From contig JAJEKV010000030.1 in assembly GCA_021234155.1 (NCBI GenBank), positions 17,104,003 to 17,168,002 on the forward strand: 64,000 nucleotides of DNA, given 5' to 3'. Positions 21,997-32,190 of this stretch are shown here, one piece after another; position 1 is the first letter of the stretch, and the number at the start of each line of letters is the position of its first letter. This DNA comes from Isoetes taiwanensis (taxonomy: Eukaryota; Streptophyta; Lycopodiopsida; Isoetales; Isoetaceae). The notes under the pieces were generated by a model. That model saw only the letters and a list, made by a program, of their open reading frames with translations. It was not told the origin of the DNA and made no database searches. The position numbers were made by a program, and so were the translations under genes.

Positions 21997-23588
21997 TCTG
22001 TTTCTCCAATCGAGAATAAAATCATCACTAAAGATCCATTTCTCAAGGGAGCCATGTGGCATGAATTCATAAACAAGAAGTTTATGGGGACCTTCTGCAC
22101 AGAATCCCAAAAGTTCAACAAGATGTACATGATGTATTTTCCCCAAAGTTTCTATTTCTGACTTAAATTCTTGCAAGCCCTGACTGTTGCTTTCCAGCTT
22201 TTTTACTGCAACTTTCTTTCCATCAAGGAGGGTTCCCTCGTATACTCCACCAAACCCACCTTTCCCTATCATCTTGCTAAAGTTATTTGTCACCACTTCC
22301 AGTTCTGGATAGCTGAAACTAGACAAAGACATTGTTATGTCAGAAGGCTCACTCCCACGCCTCCCTATAAGAAGCCAAAGAAGTATTCTTTTGATAGTCA
22401 CTTGTATAGACTTCTTGAAAGATTGCATTGTTGCTAGAATAGAATTGATGCAATGGATGTAGAACATAGATTTGATGTAATGGATGTAAAACGCCCAAGC
22501 AGAGACAAGTATGAAGATAAAAGAGAGCAGATTGAGATTTATCATGATAATAAGAGCGATGATACCAAGGGTGCCACTCTGATTATAGGAGTCGCGATAG
22601 GTGTAGCTATAGTAGTGATAATACTGATTATAGGAGTTGTAGGAGTAGCGATAATAGAATAAGACAGCAGCACAGTAAAGCATAATGAAAATGTTGAGCA
22701 AAACAACCAAGAAAATTCGTGTCTTGCGATTATAACGTCTACGTCCTGGGAGCCTTATTACGAGTAGGCATATTGTGTTGACAACAGGCCAAGGGTAGAA
22801 GGAGAAGGAGAAGACCAAGAGTAGAAGGCTTCTGTCATGTAAACCGAGGGAAAGTTCAGGAAAGAAAAGATCTACAATTGTTATAAGTGAGCAAGAAATT
22901 GGCAGCATGTGTAGCAGAATCAATGTACCAATAATCTTTGGGCTAGTGGCCATCCATTTAAGTAGGAATATAGTGCTCGCATGCAAAATGGTTAAATATA
23001 TAGCAGTAGATGCACATAGATAGATTATAGATCTATTAAGAAGAGTATAAGTAAAAAATTCAGAGAAATGGGTAAAGCGTGGATCCGAGAAATTGTGGTG
23101 TTGCAGCAAGCTGGTTAGTCTGTAAAGGACTATAGAGGTTGCAGAGATGGAACAGCAGATGATGAAAGCAAGTAGAATAGATCTGAGGCGGAACAGAAGA
23201 TGATGAAAGCAAGTAGAATAGATCTGACTTAGAATAGATGTGAAGATCCATAAAAGTTGAAGGCAAAACACGAGCAATACCAGGGTAATAACTATGTAAG
23301 CCACCCAGGTTTTGCTTTTCCCAGCGCAATCAGAATATGATATTTGTTCATAATAAGAAGAACAACAAGCATGATCCAGAACCCACATACCATTTTGAAG
23401 TGAGTAGAGCATGAAGGATGCGTCCTCATATAATCTGATGATGCTATAATTCCAGACAGACTTCCTGCCATCAATAAAAATATAATATGTGTAGGAACCA
23501 GTGCTGTTCATAATACGCAAACCACTGTAACTAAGCTGAGCCTTTACTCCTCCAGTCGGGATTTGGCATACCCTTAGAGTGGGACTTG

Positions 23589-23784
23589 CATTCACTGTAA
23601 AATTACCATTTTGGAACATAGCTGAAGCATTTCCTGCTGTAAGCTTTGTGAAATTCCGCCCCACAATCGCAACATCTGTGGACTTGCATTCACTGTAAAA
23701 TAACCATTTTGGAACATAGCTGTAGCATTTCCTGCTGTAAGTTTTGTGAAATTCTGCCCTGCAACCGCAACATCTGTGGGATAA
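23589..23784. repeat. 98-bp tandem duplication in the lectin receptor gene
   Basis: The unit begins CATTCACTGTAAAAT at 23589 and again at 23687. It covers the segment encoding VA.AG.NFTKLTAGNA.AMFQ. Because 98 is not a multiple of three, it shifts the frame between the lectin domain and the membrane region and splits the gene into two overlapping frames (24287-23592 and 23799-21925). Confidence 0.9.
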
Positions 23785-24289
23785 TCCATGCTGTTCCATA
23801 CCACTCTCTGATTGGCATCATAGAATAGCAAAGTTCCATCTGATTTCAGTTCCCAACTGCTCACGTTATGGCCCGCTGACCAAACCTCTTTGCTGCTGCC
23901 TCCATCTCTCAGAATAATTCTTCCACTGCTAGAATCCAGCTCAAGCCTAGATTTCTCAGATACTATCTGCCCTGCACTCCAGATCATCTGTGGTTCTGCA
24001 TTGTCAATTGTCATAAAAATCCCCAATTTATATTTCTCTTTTGACCTTGGGACAGATTGAAATGAAAGTGAAAAGTTTTCATTGGCCAAAACTTCGAATC
24101 TGTTCACTAGAACTGGATAAAGCGCATATATATCATAGTTCCATGCTAGATTAGTACGAAGAATGGTGTAATTGATAGAAAGAGGATGAGCTTCTATTAT
24201 ACAACAACAGAAGAAAAGGAAGAAGAAGATCATCTCCATATTTGTTCCTGAAAAATGAAGCAGCATACTGTTATGTACCCAATGCATTT

Positions 24290-25362
24290 CTGGATCGAAT
24301 ATAAAAGGAGTTTCAACGCAACATCATTCTGGACCTCATAGCAAGTATCAAGTAGTATGTTGGACCAATTCCGCTTCATCAGACCAATTCCGACCTAGCA
24401 AGTCCACAAATTCGACAAGAGAAAAGCAATATTAAACATAAATTCGACAAGAGAAAAGCAATAAATTCTCTTGTCGTTGTTGGTGAGTCTCAACCAAAGA
24501 TCATTCTGGACCAATTCCGACCTAAGCTTACCAATTCCGCTTCAGACCAATTCCGACCTAAGCTTACTGCAACAGCACCAGTCTCTTTTGTCTAAAAGTG
24601 GTTTATTGATTTTGTCATTTTTGGTGACAATCAATGAATTATAGTTGACAAAATTATAGTTGACAATCGATGAATTATAGCTTGTGGGTTCAAAATTCGT
24701 CGGCTTGTGCATGGGCCAAGCATCCTTGTTTGTTTTTCTGCTAATAATGGTTTGGACGTTCTCTAATAGAATCTCTATTGGCGCCTTGTTGTGGAATCAT
24801 GGTTTTCTCGAATTTGCTTCAAGATTTAACGTTAAAGACTAGGCACGGCCACATGACCTTTTTTTAGTTTTTTTATTAGAGGAGGATTGTTATGGAGATG
24901 GCATATATAAAATATCACAACATCAGCCCCTAGAATGAACAGGGCCATGAATTTCAAGTTGTGTGACTTAGATCCAAGCTGCAAGTTTAATGTTCTAGAG
25001 ACTTGGATCCAAGCATCATTAATGAAAGGCATAAAATCTACTTGGAAACAATAATTTTTGGCTTGGATTTTGGTATAGTTTCAAAGGCATATATCTGTCA
25101 AAAGGCTTTCTCTTTTACATTTCTGTTTGCTTCTAGATATTATATCATGTATGAAGGTTAAGATTTTGCAAGCATTTGTCAAAAGGCCATCACTTTTACA
25201 TTTATGTCTGCTTTTTATATTCCATCACGTATGGAGGTTAAGATTTTCCAAGCATGGATACCAGGACTATGATGGCTCATAACTTACATCATTCTCACTT
25301 GCAAGTCTAATATGAGATGAGTCTAGTTTAAGAGGCATTGAGCCTCGAGTTTGGTATTAAAG
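24290..25362. other. Intergenic, no gene recognised
   Basis: Contains short direct repeats (CAATTCCGACCTAAGCTTAC at about 24510-24565, AATTCGACAAGAGAAAAGCA at about 24411 and 24441). The 5' flank of receptor copy 2 should lie here, but I see no clear TATA box at a convincing distance. Confidence 0.4.

Positions 25363-25398
<36 letters not shown>
25363..25398 (+). repeat. Poly(A) run, about 36 bases
   Basis: An uninterrupted A tract with one G near its end. It lies just before a gag-like coding remnant, so it may be the tail of an older retroposed insertion, or microsatellite growth. Confidence 0.9.
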
Positions 25399-25401
<3 letters not shown>

Positions 25402-26327
25402 TTTCCTAGCATAAAGGGCAAAATGTCTTTAGAATATTCTATCTCCGTTCATGATGATCCCCACAAGGTCCATGCAAAAACTCATGTGAAGCAATTTGAA
25501 GGTCTAAGCAAAATCAATAGCCATGATGAAGACAGCATAAGGATGTTGGTTTTTCCAATAATTTTACATGGTGTGGCAGCTAACATGATGTACTCAAATC
25601 TTAATTCCATGTCTACATGGAATGAAATGAAAAGTTATTTTATTTCTTCCAAGAAATATTATCATACAGAGAATGTAGAAAAATATTGGATACAATGAAG
25701 ATTGAGGAAAGAGAACATCCTCGAGAGTTTGCTTTCAGAATTCAAGATATAGTTGCAAAATTGCAACCTAGACTACATGAAGAAGACGTTATTGAATGGT
25801 ATATTAATGGATTTGCATTTGAAGTATGCTAGAGGTTACAACTAGAAAATCCTCCTACATTAAACCAAGCTGGCGAGAGAGCTATTGTGGTCAATAGAGT
25901 TCTAGGTGCTTTTAGGCATGATAAACTAGAACTAGGGGCTTTCGTGCATGTTGAGGTACAAAAGTTTGAAGGGCCGGAGGAACTTAGATGTGAACAAGAG
26001 TTACAAGAAATTGATAAACAAAAGTCTAACAAGAAACATGATATATGTGGCTATATAACTTCATGTGGAAGCAACAAATCTATCAGCAACGAATTTGAGA
26101 CATTTGAAGTAGAAAAGCTTGAAAAGATTCTTGCGGAATCTATAGAACCTAAAGAACTCCAAAAAGACAATATAAATAAGCTAAGCTTATTTGAAATAGA
26201 AACTATGGAAGTATTTGACTGTTATGATATCATTTTAGAATTTTCTTATGCAACTTCATCTTCATCTTCTCGAACTAACACTGCCATTTTCATTAAGACT
26301 CAGAAGATGCTATCCAATCAGTTATAG
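25399..26327 (+). pseudogene. Retrotransposon gag-like remnant
   Basis: In three successive frames the plus strand reads VKQFEGLSKINSHDEDSIRM, FPIILHGVAANMMYSNLN, MSTWNEMKSYFIS, then REHPREFAFRIQDIVAKLQ, LHEEDVIEWYINGFAFEV, and NPPTLNQAGERAIVVNRVLG. This is the usual order of a plant retrotransposon gag core: L.G.A..W / TW..M...F / F...L..L. The usual Trp after AAN is Met here, and frames change near 25690 and 25880. The frame then runs on as an acidic hydrophilic tail to a stop at 26327. I see no RT or integrase downstream. Confidence 0.6.
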
Positions 26328-28029
26328 GAACTATTATGAGTCTCATGTCCCTCAAATATAACACCCCCTAACCAGCTAGGCTCTCCGACTTTGCCACTAG
26401 TCATCAAACACGGCCCCAAGTTCCAAGTTAGGGCTAGGTCCAGCCACAATAACGCTTAGGTTCTTAACTTACCCCTCCATGGGTGATATTTTTGGAGCCT
26501 AAATAGTTTATAGATCTGCTAGACTACGAGCATGCTAATCATGCATCGGTCCCTAACTTAGACTTAGAGTCCGATGCTTTCCTTTCATGGGTGCAACATG
26601 AACAATACATATCAGAGGGAGCATCCATAAGCGAGCAAGATTTAAACATCCATCTATTCCTGGATATTATCAGGCAAGCTAACAAAACACGAATCCGCCG
26701 TAAGTTGTCTACAGTCAAGAAGATGGAGCTGAATTGTCTAAGGTCCAAAAAGAAGGAGTTGGGTGCTTTAGATCAAGAAAGCAGGATAGCACATAAGCAA
26801 GGGAAGGTCGAAGTAGCAAAATGGCCTTATATAAAGGTCAATGTCTAAAAATGGCACATGCAAAGAGAATAAAGTGACTTTAACTGGTAACAAAGTGATA
26901 TCGCCGTTAATGGCTGATACCATGACTGGTGGATAACGGGTACGTGTACCAAGAAAAATGTCTTCCTTGATACCATGACTTGGTGGAGAAAAATGTCTTC
27001 CTTGATACCAGTACTGGTGGATAACGAGTACGTGTACCACGAAAAATGTCTTCCTAGATCTTTTCATGCTTGCTTTTCAAAGTGGTAGATGCTTGCTTGC
27101 CAAAGTGGTACTGCCATTCATGGATGATACCATTGATGGTGGATAACATGTACATGTAAACAAAGTTTAAAATGAAATGCACTAATTTGCTCCAAACACA
27201 CTTTAAAAGGAATCTTTGAAAGATTCCCTAAAATTCCCCCAAAAAGGTACCTTTTGTGGTATATTTGTGACAAGTGTGACAATTTGAAGGCATCATTTTT
27301 GAGGGGGAGTGTGAACATAGCTTTCATTCAAAATTGTGCACTCTTATACTTAGGCAGGTTGCTTCACTCGGTGGGTCTCCGCTTATCCGCTGAGATTTTA
27401 TTCCTGTCTCTGCATTTATACTTGTATAAGTGCACATAAAGGCTGCTGATCATGCATACCTTGCAGGGGAAGCCACCAACATGACATTGACAATGAAGCA
27501 CACGCTTGGGGATTAACATGGAATAAAGATCTAACCGCATCCCAGGAAGCAAGCAGACCTTTGACTCTTTGATTGAATAAAGTCTGACGTCCTTCAACAA
27601 AAAAATTGTTCGACATCCCTTTTTGGCCCCCTAGTTTGGTTTGAGAAATAGTAATATTTTGAAAAACTAAACAAAATAGACATTGAAAAAAACAACAAGC
27701 ACACTAAAGTGCCAAAATGGTTTCGAAATCAGTACAAAACTATGAACAAAACTGTAAAAAATGCAACACATTTTGACATTGCCTCATTGAAGCAAACATT
27801 TTCACATGAAAGTATGTCTCATTGAACAAACTTACACTTTAAAGTGCAAGTTGGAGTCGAAGACGCTCGCTCTTCGTCTTATATACTTGCTCTTATTTGC
27901 TCATTCGTCTTGCTATAGACTTATGTATACCTCGATGACAATGCGTGGACATAACGTCTTCAAAATAAATTTCTAGGTGGTATAAATTTATACTACAATA
28001 GATAGTGTTGTGTGGATATAACATGCCAG
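26328..28029. other. Non-coding, with a local tandem repeat
   Basis: A plus-strand frame at 26591-26848 is hydrophilic and helical but unrecognised; it may be more of the gag element. At 26905-27065 a unit of about 80 bp (GATACCATGACTGGTGGATA...AAAAATGTCTTCCT) occurs about 2.5 times. From 27630 to 28029 nothing is evident apart from the first ATAAATTTATA copies. Confidence 0.5.
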
Positions 28030-28257
28030 AGAGTTCGCATGGTATAAATTTATACCGCAAGTGGACTCGAGCGGTATAAATTTATATCGCAAGAGGACTC
28101 GAGCGGTATAAATTTATACTGCGAGAGCTCTCTCGATTCACTGCGAGAGCTCTCACGGTATAAATTTATACCGTGAGAGCTCCCTCGTTATACCGCGAGA
28201 GCTCTCTCGGTATAAATTTATACCGCGACAGCTCTCTCGGTATAAATTTATACCGCA
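28030..28257. repeat. Array of interleaved palindromes (GGTATAAATTTATACC and CGAGAGCTCTCTCG)
   Basis: At least six copies of the palindrome CGGTATAAATTTATACCG, some imperfect, alternate with a second palindrome, CGAGAGCTCTC(T)CG, in about 230 bp. Two weaker copies lie upstream (about 27975 and 28040). Units are about 35-40 bp. The array can fold into serial hairpins and is not coding. Confidence 0.85.
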
Positions 28258-28339
28258 GATAACCTTCAGACAACCAATTTATATATACATATATATGTGT
28301 ATATATATACAAGTTATTGTACTATGAGGGATAGTACAA

Positions 28340-29330
28340 ATTCTACTAAAGCGAAATGCAGTGCCATCCAACGAAGATCCTATAAAGATTCTCCTAGATT
28401 CTCCAAGACTCTAGAAAGGTTTCCTTAGATTCTATCAGATTCCATCAATGTTCGCTTATATTTCCCAAGATTCGCGGATGATTCCTCGAGGAATTGGACA
28501 AATTCAACTAGAAATCAAATTTAAAGTCATGTGATGAAGATTCTATAGAGATTCTCTAAGATTTCACCAAGATTCTCTAGGATACTCAAAGATTTTATGA
28601 AGATTTCCTTAGATTCCTTTAGATTCTTAAAGATTCTCTTGGGGTTCCCCTAGATTCCCAAAGATTATCCTAAGATTCCTCAAGATTCCATGTAGATTCT
28701 TCTAGATTACCTTAGATTTTATGAAGATTCCCCTTTAGAACACACCTAGTGTCAAAGATTCCCTTAGATCCCCTTGGATTCCCCCTAAATTCCCTAAAAT
28801 TCCATAAACATCCCCTAGATTCTTAAGGTTCTACAAAGATTCCCCTAAATTTTCAAAGATTATCTGAAGATTTCTTTAGATTCCCCAATATTCTATGTAG
28901 ATTCTCCTAGATTCCCTTAGATTCTATGAAGATTCCACTAGATTCTCTAAGATTCCATCAAGATTCCCCTAGATTCTCAAACATTTTTTGAAGATTCTCT
29001 TAGATTCCCCTATATTCTTTTAAATCCCATAGATTCCTTAAGATTCTCTTGATATTTCCTTGATTCCAAAGGTTATCCCAAGATTCCTCTAGATTCCTTT
29101 AGATTCTTAAATTTTCTCTTGAGATTCCTTTAGATTCCCAAATATTATCCTAAGATTCCTCTAGATTCTCCAAGATTCCATGTAGATTCTTCTAGATTCC
29201 CTAAGATTCTATGAAGATTCCCCTATAGAACACACCTACCGTCAAAGATTCCCCTAGATCCCTTGGAATCTCCCGCGATTCCTTAAGATTTCATATAGAT
29301 CCCCTAGATTCTTAAGGTTCTACTAGTAAT
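28340..29330. repeat. GATTC satellite, block 1
   Basis: A degenerate tandem array of a unit of about 20 bp based on AGATTCCCCTAGATTCT, with common variants CAAAGATTCTATGAAGATTC and CCAAGATTCC. It is preceded by a TATATATACAAGTTATTGTACTATG-like segment (28295-28325, shown here only in part) also seen at 43335. No coding content. Confidence 0.9.
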
Positions 29331-29445
29331 GGTGCCCAACATTGCTGGGTATAAGTTGGAGACCTGTGTGGACGGAAACCTGTTCATCTCAGACTCATTT
29401 TCATAAATCTAATATAATAGAAATCAAGTCCAGCATTGCTGGGCT
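29331..29445. other. Left border of an insertion into the satellite
   Basis: The satellite stops at about 29330 and resumes at about 31135. The inserted sequence begins with CCCAACATTGCTGGGTATAA, and a near copy, TCCAGCATTGCTGGGCTATAA, follows about 90 bp later. The insertion ends in AAAGATAAAGATAAAGAT just before the satellite resumes, which resembles the simple-repeat tail of a non-LTR element. Confidence 0.5.
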
Positions 29446-31010
29446 ATAATAGGTTTTTGTGTATTCGACACCCTTCCCTTTTCCTTTGTCTTTTACTCTA
29501 TCCTGTGTTTCCTTTTTTCTTCATTCCTTACGCACTTTCTTTTTTCATTTCCTATTTTTCCTATTTTCCCTGCACATCTTCTTTTTTCCTTCTCCCCTTT
29601 TTTTTTTTAACCCCCTTCTCCCTCCCCTTCTATTCTTTTCCCTTTCCCCTTTTCCTTTTACGCTTTCCCTTTTCTCTTCCCTTTTTAGTCTTTTCCATTT
29701 CTTCCTAATTTTGTGTGCCCTTTTTCCCTTTACCTTTCCTCTTCTTTTTCCTTTTCTCTTTCCCTTTCCCTTTTCCCATGCCCTTTTTTTGTTTTCTTTT
29801 TCCTGTCTTTTCCATGCGCCCCTTTTCTTCCTTTTCCCACCCTCTTCCTCTTTATCCCATACCCTCCGCTTTCCCATTTCTCTCTCCAATGTTTCTTGTA
29901 CCCTTTTTCCTTTCCCTCCCCCCTTTTCATCACCTTTTTTCTTTTCCTCCCTTTTTCATCCTTTCTCCGACCTTTCCCTTTTTCCCGTGCTTTTTTCCCC
30001 TTTCACTTTCCCCTTCCTTGCCCTTTTCTCTTTCCATTTCCCTTTTCCCATGCCTTTTTCCACCATTTTTACGTGCCCCTTTTCCTCACCCTCTTCCCCT
30101 TTTCCCTTTTTCCCATTTTCTTTTTTTTTTTTTTTTTTTTTTTTTCATTTTTCATGCTCTTTTTCCCTTGCTTTCTTTCCCTTTCCTCACCTTTTGCATT
30201 TTCTATTTTTTTCGTGCCCTTTTCCCCTTCCTCTTTTACATTCTCCTCTCCCTTTTCCTCGCGCCCTTTTTTCCCTCCCCCCCCCGCCTTGGTCTTCCTT
30301 TTTCCTTTGCTTTCCTTTTTCATCCCTTCTTCTTTTCCATGTGCCCTTTTTCTCTTTCCTTTCTGCCTTTTCCATTTCTCTTTCCATTTTTATTTTCCCC
30401 TGCCCTTTTCTATTTTTTTTCTCACATTTTTTACGTGCTCCTTTTCCTCCTTTTCCACCCTCTTCCCATTTTCCCTTTTCCCATTTCCCTATCCCCTTTT
30501 TTCTTTTGCCTTTCCCCTTTCCCATGCTCTTTTTCCCTTTCTTTTCTTTTTTTCCTCGCCTTTTTCCTCTTCAAATTTTTCCCGTGCACTTCTGCTCTTC
30601 CTCTTTCTATTTTCTTCTCCCATTTCCTCGTGCCGTTTTTCCATTTCCTTTTCCTCTTTTGGCCTCCTTTTTTATTTTTCCTTTTCCTTTTTATTTTCCC
30701 ATGTCTTTTTTTTCGTCTCTCTACTATTTTTCTCTTCCCTTTTTCCTCATTTCCTCACCCTTTCCCTCTTCTTCTTTTCCCATTGCCCTTTTTCCCTTCC
30801 TTTTCCTCCCTCCACTTTTTCTTTTATCTTATTCTTTCCTTTTTCCCATGCTATTTTTCCCTTCCCTCACCTTTTTCCTCTTCGCCCTTTTCCCATGCCT
30901 TTTTCCCTTCCCTTTCCCCTTTCCCCTTTTCCTGTTCCCCTTTTCCTCGTGCCTTTTTACCCTTCATTTTCTCCTTTCGTCCTCCCTTTTTTTTTTCTTT
31001 TCCTCTTAAA
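29446..31010. repeat. 1.57-kb pyrimidine tract (TTTTCCC-type)
   Basis: The plus strand is almost pure C and T for over 1.5 kb, broken mainly by isolated A and G (often in CATG or GTGC). Frames of 516, 442 and 436 codons are open in all three plus-strand phases simply because no stop codon can occur. The predicted peptides are only Phe, Ser, Pro and Leu and should not be annotated as proteins. Degenerate units (about 60-90 bp, each with a CATGC or GTGCCC marker) suggest expansion of an ancestral repeat. Mirror symmetry could allow triplex (H-DNA) formation. Confidence 0.9.
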
Positions 31011-31134
31011 AGATCAAAGCAATAACCAATCACAGTGGTAGGAAGTCATGCGATGCAATCTGATAATCCGAGTCATCTAAATTAGGGCGTGGTCCAACAC
31101 TTACGGTAAAACTTTATAATATAAAGATAAAGAT

Positions 31135-31450
31135 AAAGATTCCCCAAGATTCTATGTAGATTCGTTTAGATTCTTTAAGATTCTATATAGATTCTCCTAT
31201 ATTCACTTAAATTCTATGAAGATCTCGTTAGATCTCTAAGATTCCATCAAGATTTCCCTCGATTCTTAAATCTTTTTTGAAGGTTTTCTTAGATTCCCCT
31301 AGATTCTTTTGAGATTCCCATAGATTCCTTAAGATTCTCTTGAGATTCCCTTGATTTTCAAAAATTATCCCAAGATTCCTCTAGATTCCCCAAGTTTCTA
31401 CATAGATTCTCTCAGATTCCCTTAGATTCTATGAATATTTCCCTAGATTA
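31135..31450. repeat. GATTC satellite, block 2
   Basis: Same unit and orientation as block 1, of which it is the continuation beyond the pyrimidine-tract insertion. It passes directly into a dispersed repeat unit at about 31450. Confidence 0.9.
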
Positions 31451-31535
31451 TCCAATATTGCACGAAATAATGGCAAACCACTACTCATTGGAAAGCATTT
31501 GATGAGAGGAATCCAAAGGCATAGGAACCACTTTG
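31451..31535. repeat. Dispersed repeat D, copy 1, left part (split by the LINE)
   Basis: The segment around CACTACTCATTGGAAAGC...GAGAGGAATCCAAAGGC matches copies at about 57510-57600 and 60190-60275, which also follow the GATTC satellite. The L1 element has inserted inside it, and the rest resumes at 38747. Confidence 0.8.
31519..31535. repeat. Target-site duplication, left (17 bp)
   Basis: GCATAGGAACCACTTTG occurs here and again at 38730-38746, exactly at the two ends of the L1 element. Confidence 0.95.
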
Positions 31536-31836
31536 TTTTTTTGATTGAAGGATGGTATTATATTTATATATATATGAAAAAGGAGAACAAAAATGACTAC
31601 TTATATGGGGAGTGTCCACCCGGGTTAGCTCTCATACTTGAGGGCTATATAAAAAAACTAGCTAATCCATTTCCAAGGCAGAAAATGCCATGTGGAAAAT
31701 GGGCATAATTTTAAATGTTTAGCTGTTGAAAATAGTGGTTCTAGAACTGAAAACCAGATTTTAAGAACTCTGTACATAAGTGACAGAGATCGAGAAAATT
31801 TTGGATGACTCCATTGTCTTGTCGGATTTCCAAAGG

Positions 31837-32190
31837 TCAATCAGAAGAGAAGCCAGCTTCGTCTAAGGGATCCGGTCCCCTTGTGATTATGGTCATTTTG
31901 CAGTAAAGACAGGGACAGATCCTTGATTTGGCGAAGTTGTATTTCCCAGCTGCATCCGTGGCTTGACATGTGAATTCCCTTTTCAGATCAGGTTCGAGAG
32001 CGCACGAGCAAGTACAGTCGCAGTCTTCTTCGAAATGGTGCAGGGAGCAGCCTGTCAGAAAGTCAGCAGCCCATTTCTGGATGTCATCATACTTTTTATT
32101 TGGAAAGGTGATCCGTCTGCTCATGAGAAAGAATTTTCCTGCAATATAGAACAACTTATGAGTTGATTTTATAAATCCAAGAGACATCAT
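31837..32190 (-). CDS. Cys-rich 3' ORF of the LINE (117 aa)
   Basis: The frame opens with ATGATGTC at 32190 and overlaps the last 35 nt of the ORF2 C-terminal frame (stop at 32156). It encodes a basic start and DIQKWAADFLTGCSLHHF, then a cluster EEDCDCTCSC, a further Cys (FTCQATDAA) and ICPCLYCK. The Cys spacing (CDCTCSC, CPCLYC) suggests metal binding. ORF1 has a similar Cys cluster (GCKCIDKNG...NCTCPNC). I do not know this domain downstream of the ORF2 zinc-knuckle in other plant L1 elements. It could be a translational frameshift extension of ORF2, a separate ORF, or exonised 3' UTR. Confidence 0.45.
   Translation of the reverse strand: MMSLGFIKSTHKLFYIAGKFFLMSRRITFPNKKYDDIQKWAADFLTGCSLHHFEEDCDCTCSCALEPDLKREFTCQATDAAGKYNFAKSRICPCLYCKMTIITRGPDPLDEAGFSSD

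Larger units (their letters stand above)
20763..24239 (-). pseudogene. Bulb-lectin / seven-helix / kinase receptor, copy 2 (broken)
   Basis: The protein starts at Met 24239 with a signal peptide (MEMIFFFLFFCCCIIEA). A bulb-type (G-type) lectin domain follows, with repeated beta-strand motifs (WSAGQIVSEKSRLELDSSSG, VWSAGHNVSSWELKSDGTLL, RVVWNSMDYPTD). After a short extracellular part comes a membrane region with about seven hydrophobic helices, counted in the frame that opens at 23799: residues about 165-187, 207-226, 258-280, 289-312, 324-348, 361-383 and 411-441. The kinase N-lobe follows (GKGGFGGVYEG, AVKKLE). Four kinds of lesion break the gene: a 98-bp tandem duplication, a MITE of about 630 bp in the kinase, a 2-base loss before the DFG region (near 21227) and compensating indels near 21040. 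G-type lectin receptor kinases normally have one membrane helix, so the architecture is unusual. Confidence 0.7.

Noticed and set aside
29545-30525. Lys/Glu/Arg-rich minus-strand frames
   Set aside because: They are the complement of the pyrimidine tract (pure purine) and have no independent support.
29459-31041. Very long Phe/Ser/Pro frames (516, 442 and 436 codons)
   Set aside because: All three phases are open because the plus strand is nearly pure C and T. Composition is four residues only, with no start context or domain.
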